The notes below the pieces were generated by a model. The model did not search any database and had not been told where the DNA came from. It worked only from the letters and a program-made list of their open reading frames with translations. Position numbers and translations under genes: made by a program. Of a DNA stretch of 64,000 bases, positions 62,131 through 64,000 are shown in pieces (the first letter of the stretch is position 1; the number at the start of each line of letters is the position of its first letter). The stretch spans positions 868,001 to 932,000 of the forward strand of contig NZ_FOPG01000001.1 in the NCBI RefSeq assembly GCF_900113435.1, written 5' to 3'. The stretch comes from Sulfitobacter dubius (lineage in GTDB: Bacteria > Pseudomonadota > Alphaproteobacteria > Rhodobacterales > Rhodobacteraceae).

Positions 62131-63354
62131 GTGACACACTCAAATTTCTCTAGGCGCAACTTTCTAAAGACCACGGCAGGCAGCGCAGCGCTTGCTGCTG
62201 GGGGGATGCCGTTCCTTGGCGCTCAGCAGGCATTCGCTGCCGAACTGAGCAACCAGGAATTGCGGACTGTCGGCCTGTCGGTCACGGTTCAGGAACGCAT
62301 CCTGAACGATTTCAAAGAGCAATCCGGAGTCGGGTCGGTCAGCGGCAAGGCAGACATTTTCCCCAACACCCAAACAGAGATCCTCTCCGGGTCGGATGCC
62401 TATGATTGCTGGGAAATCATCGGTGAACGTCTTGCTGCGATGGTCGCCACCGACAAGCTGGCGCCGATCCCTGCCGAGAATCTTAAGAACTGGGCCGGTA
62501 TCCGCGAGACCTTTACCAAATCGTCCGACCGTTGGGACCTCAACCGTCAGATCGTCGGCCAGATTTGGGAAGACGAGAGCCAGACCCGCCTGAACATGGT
62601 GCCGACGGTCTACAACTACGACTCCATCGGCTACCGTCCGGACCTAGTGGAAGCAGAGGAAGCCGCGAAGTGGTCCTCCCTGTTCGATCCTAAGTTCAAG
62701 GGCAAGACCGGCCTGAACGTCGACCCGCTCATTGCATTTGGACAGGCAGTCCTGGCCATGAACGAGCTGGGCCTGTTGGAAGTCGCCAACCCGGGCAACC
62801 CGGATGCTGAAGCCATCGAGGAGGCCGCCAAGTTCCTGATTGCCAAGAAGAAAGAAGGCCAATTCCGCGCCCTTTGGGGTGACTTCGGCGAGTTGGTGAA
62901 CCTGCTGGCATCTGGCGAGATGGTCATCGCCGACGCGTGGCAACCGGCTGTTATGGCGGTCAAGGCGCAGGGGGTCGAATGCTCCTATGCCACGATGGAC
63001 AGCGGCTACCGTGGCTGGGCGATTGGGGTGGCCCCCCTCAAGACGTCCTCGAACCTCGAAGCGGTCGCGGCCTATGCCGATTACTGGCTCTCCGGCCCGC
63101 CCGCCATCGCGGTGTCCGAACAGGGCTACTACTCGCCCACGACCAACGTCAAGAACGTCATGGACCCCGACAAATATGCCTTCTGGTACGAGGGCAAGCC
63201 ATGGGTCGGCGCAACCGAGCGCGGCATAAAAGAAGGTGATCTGCGCGATGGCGGCTCTCTCGCAGAACGCGCCGCGAATGTCGCCTACTGGCACCAGTGG
63301 CCGGACGAGTACGACTTGCTCATCCAAAAGTGGGACGAATTCCTCTCCGCTTAA
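62131..63354 (+). CDS. Tat-exported spermidine/putrescine-type binding protein
   Basis: 407 residues. The N-terminus SRRNFLKTTAGSAALAAGG is a twin-arginine signal, with cleavage near AFAAEL. The body is an SBP_bac_8/PotD-like fold. Start is GTG 62131, with AAGGAG seven bases upstream. It is related to the leaderless protein at 55365. A hairpin follows the stop, typical of binding-protein genes. Confidence 0.9.
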   Translation: MTHSNFSRRNFLKTTAGSAALAAGGMPFLGAQQAFAAELSNQELRTVGLSVTVQERILNDFKEQSGVGSVSGKADIFPNTQTEILSGSDAYDCWEIIGERLAAMVATDKLAPIPAENLKNWAGIRETFTKSSDRWDLNRQIVGQIWEDESQTRLNMVPTVYNYDSIGYRPDLVEAEEAAKWSSLFDPKFKGKTGLNVDPLIAFGQAVLAMNELGLLEVANPGNPDAEAIEEAAKFLIAKKKEGQFRALWGDFGELVNLLASGEMVIADAWQPAVMAVKAQGVECSYATMDSGYRGWAIGVAPLKTSSNLEAVAAYADYWLSGPPAIAVSEQGYYSPTTNVKNVMDPDKYAFWYEGKPWVGATERGIKEGDLRDGGSLAERAANVAYWHQWPDEYDLLIQKWDEFLSA

Positions 63355-63363
63355 TGCACCAAT

Positions 63364-63389
63364 GGTTCAGCCAGGCAACCGGCTGAACC
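63364..63389 (+). terminator. Hairpin after binding-protein gene
   Basis: Perfect 9-bp stem GGTTCAGCC / GGCTGAACC with an 8-base loop. The following run is C/T rich without a T tail. Probably a partial terminator or RNA stabiliser before the second ATPase gene. Confidence 0.65.
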
Positions 63390-63427
63390 TCCCCCCTTCC
63401 CTTTTCCCCCGAACAGGACGTTTTCCC

Positions 63428-64000
63428 TTGGCCTACGATCTACAGCTTACAAATGTCTACAAGACCTACGACAATGGAACTCCGGCCGTTATTGACTTCA
63501 ATCTGGATGTCGAGAAAGGGGAATTCATCGCATTCCTTGGCCCGTCGGGCTGTGGCAAATCCACGACCCTGCGGATGATCTCGGGGTTTGAGACGGTGAC
63601 CTCCGGCGATCTGATGATCTGCGGCAAACGCGTGAACGATCAGCTTCCCGAAAAGCGCCCCACCTCGATGATCTTTCAAAACTACGCGCTCTTTCCGCAT
63701 ATGAACGTGCGCCAGAACGTGCTTTTCGGTCTTGAAGTCAAAAAGATGCCGCGCGACGAGGCGAACCGCAAGGTCGACCAGATACTCGAAAAGCTTGGCC
63801 TGAGCAGCATCGCCGACATGCCGACCTCCCGCCTGTCTGGCGGTCAGCGCCAGCGGATCGCACTGGCCCGCTCGCTTGTGGTTGAGCCCGATATTCTGCT
63901 ACTGGACGAACCGCTCGGCGCGCTGGACGCGAACCTGCGCAAGAGCATCCAGAACGAGCTGAAGCTGCTTCAGCGCGACCTTGGCATCACCTTTGTGTTC
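63428..64000 (+). CDS. potA: Second polyamine-type ABC ATPase (3' end cut off)
   Basis: 191 residues are visible from TTG 63428 to the window edge, where it stops within the strand before the H-loop. Walker A GPSGCGKSTT, Q-loop IFQNYALFPH, signature [15 protein letters not shown], Walker B ILLLDEPLGALD are standard. It is closer to consensus than the ATPase at 57795. Start is TTG, with AGGAC upstream; no ATG fits. Confidence 0.85.
   Translation, partial: MAYDLQLTNVYKTYDNGTPAVIDFNLDVEKGEFIAFLGPSGCGKSTTLRMISGFETVTSGDLMICGKRVNDQLPEKRPTSMIFQNYALFPHMNVRQNVLFGLEVKKMPRDEANRKVDQILEKLGLSSIADMPTSRLSGGQRQRIALARSLVVEPDILLLDEPLGALDANLRKSIQNELKLLQRDLGITFVF

Overview
The window is about 64 kb of high-GC alphaproteobacterial DNA. 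It most resembles a marine Rhodobacteraceae (Roseobacter-group) chromosome. The support for this is indirect: an RTX/Hint-domain secreted protein, a DUF1127 protein, Tat-exported polyamine-type binding protein, HyuAB/PxpABC amide-cleavage genes, several organic-nitrogen ABC transporters and dense catabolic operons joined by ATGA overlaps. No ribosomal RNA, complete tRNA, insertion sequence, prophage or CRISPR array was seen.

Layout. 1-7.7 kb is core chromosome: aroK (partial), a small membrane protein, a secreted protein, xerD, a metallophosphoesterase, a CNNM/CorC-type membrane protein, a DUF2254 membrane protein and a MobA-like nucleotidyltransferase. 7.7-12 kb holds one large Ig-like/RTX/Hint protein and a 1.4 kb gene-poor upstream region. 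12-16 kb is DUF1127 plus a ProXWV-type glycine betaine uptake system. 16-20 kb is a complete stressosome-like module (RsbR, RsbS, RsbT, a kinase-phosphatase fusion) ending in an unusual protein with two ATPase domains and a HisKA_2 histidine box. 20-26 kb has an aldehyde dehydrogenase, an arsR-acr3-arsH operon, and a TetR/AhpD-like pair with a clear double palindromic operator. 26.4-28 kb has yaeQ followed by decayed DNA.

28-32.5 kb is an amine oxidase, an aldehyde dehydrogenase and a FeaR-like AraC regulator, so probably aromatic or primary amine oxidation to the acid. 32.7-41.4 kb is one eight-gene operon: a dipeptide-type ABC transporter, a glutamate-1-semialdehyde-aminomutase-like aminotransferase and a split transketolase. 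I know of no pathway that fits this combination. A TetR regulator follows.

At 42.98-43.04 kb there is the 3' part of a tRNA-Leu(CAA) gene, broken at the anticodon loop. This is what an integrase leaves at the far end of an island. By its orientation the inserted DNA would lie to the right, i.e. most of 43-64 kb. That segment holds HyuAB with an AraC regulator, a cupin and an AEC transporter; a LysR-controlled PxpA-AccB-AccC-PxpB-PxpC operon (parts equivalent to a dissociated urea carboxylase); and a polyamine-type ABC system with two ATPases, two permeases, two short-chain dehydrogenases and a Tat-exported binding protein. It is preceded by a leaderless paralogue of the binding protein, translationally coupled to a two-headed GntR-like regulator. 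The upstream ATPase lacks the H-loop histidine.

The best candidates for undescribed biology are the stressosome coupled to a HisKA_2 protein, the leaderless binding protein plus regulator pair, the degenerate/canonical ATPase pair, and the aminotransferase-transketolase operon. All functional statements come from reading motifs by eye; no database search was possible.
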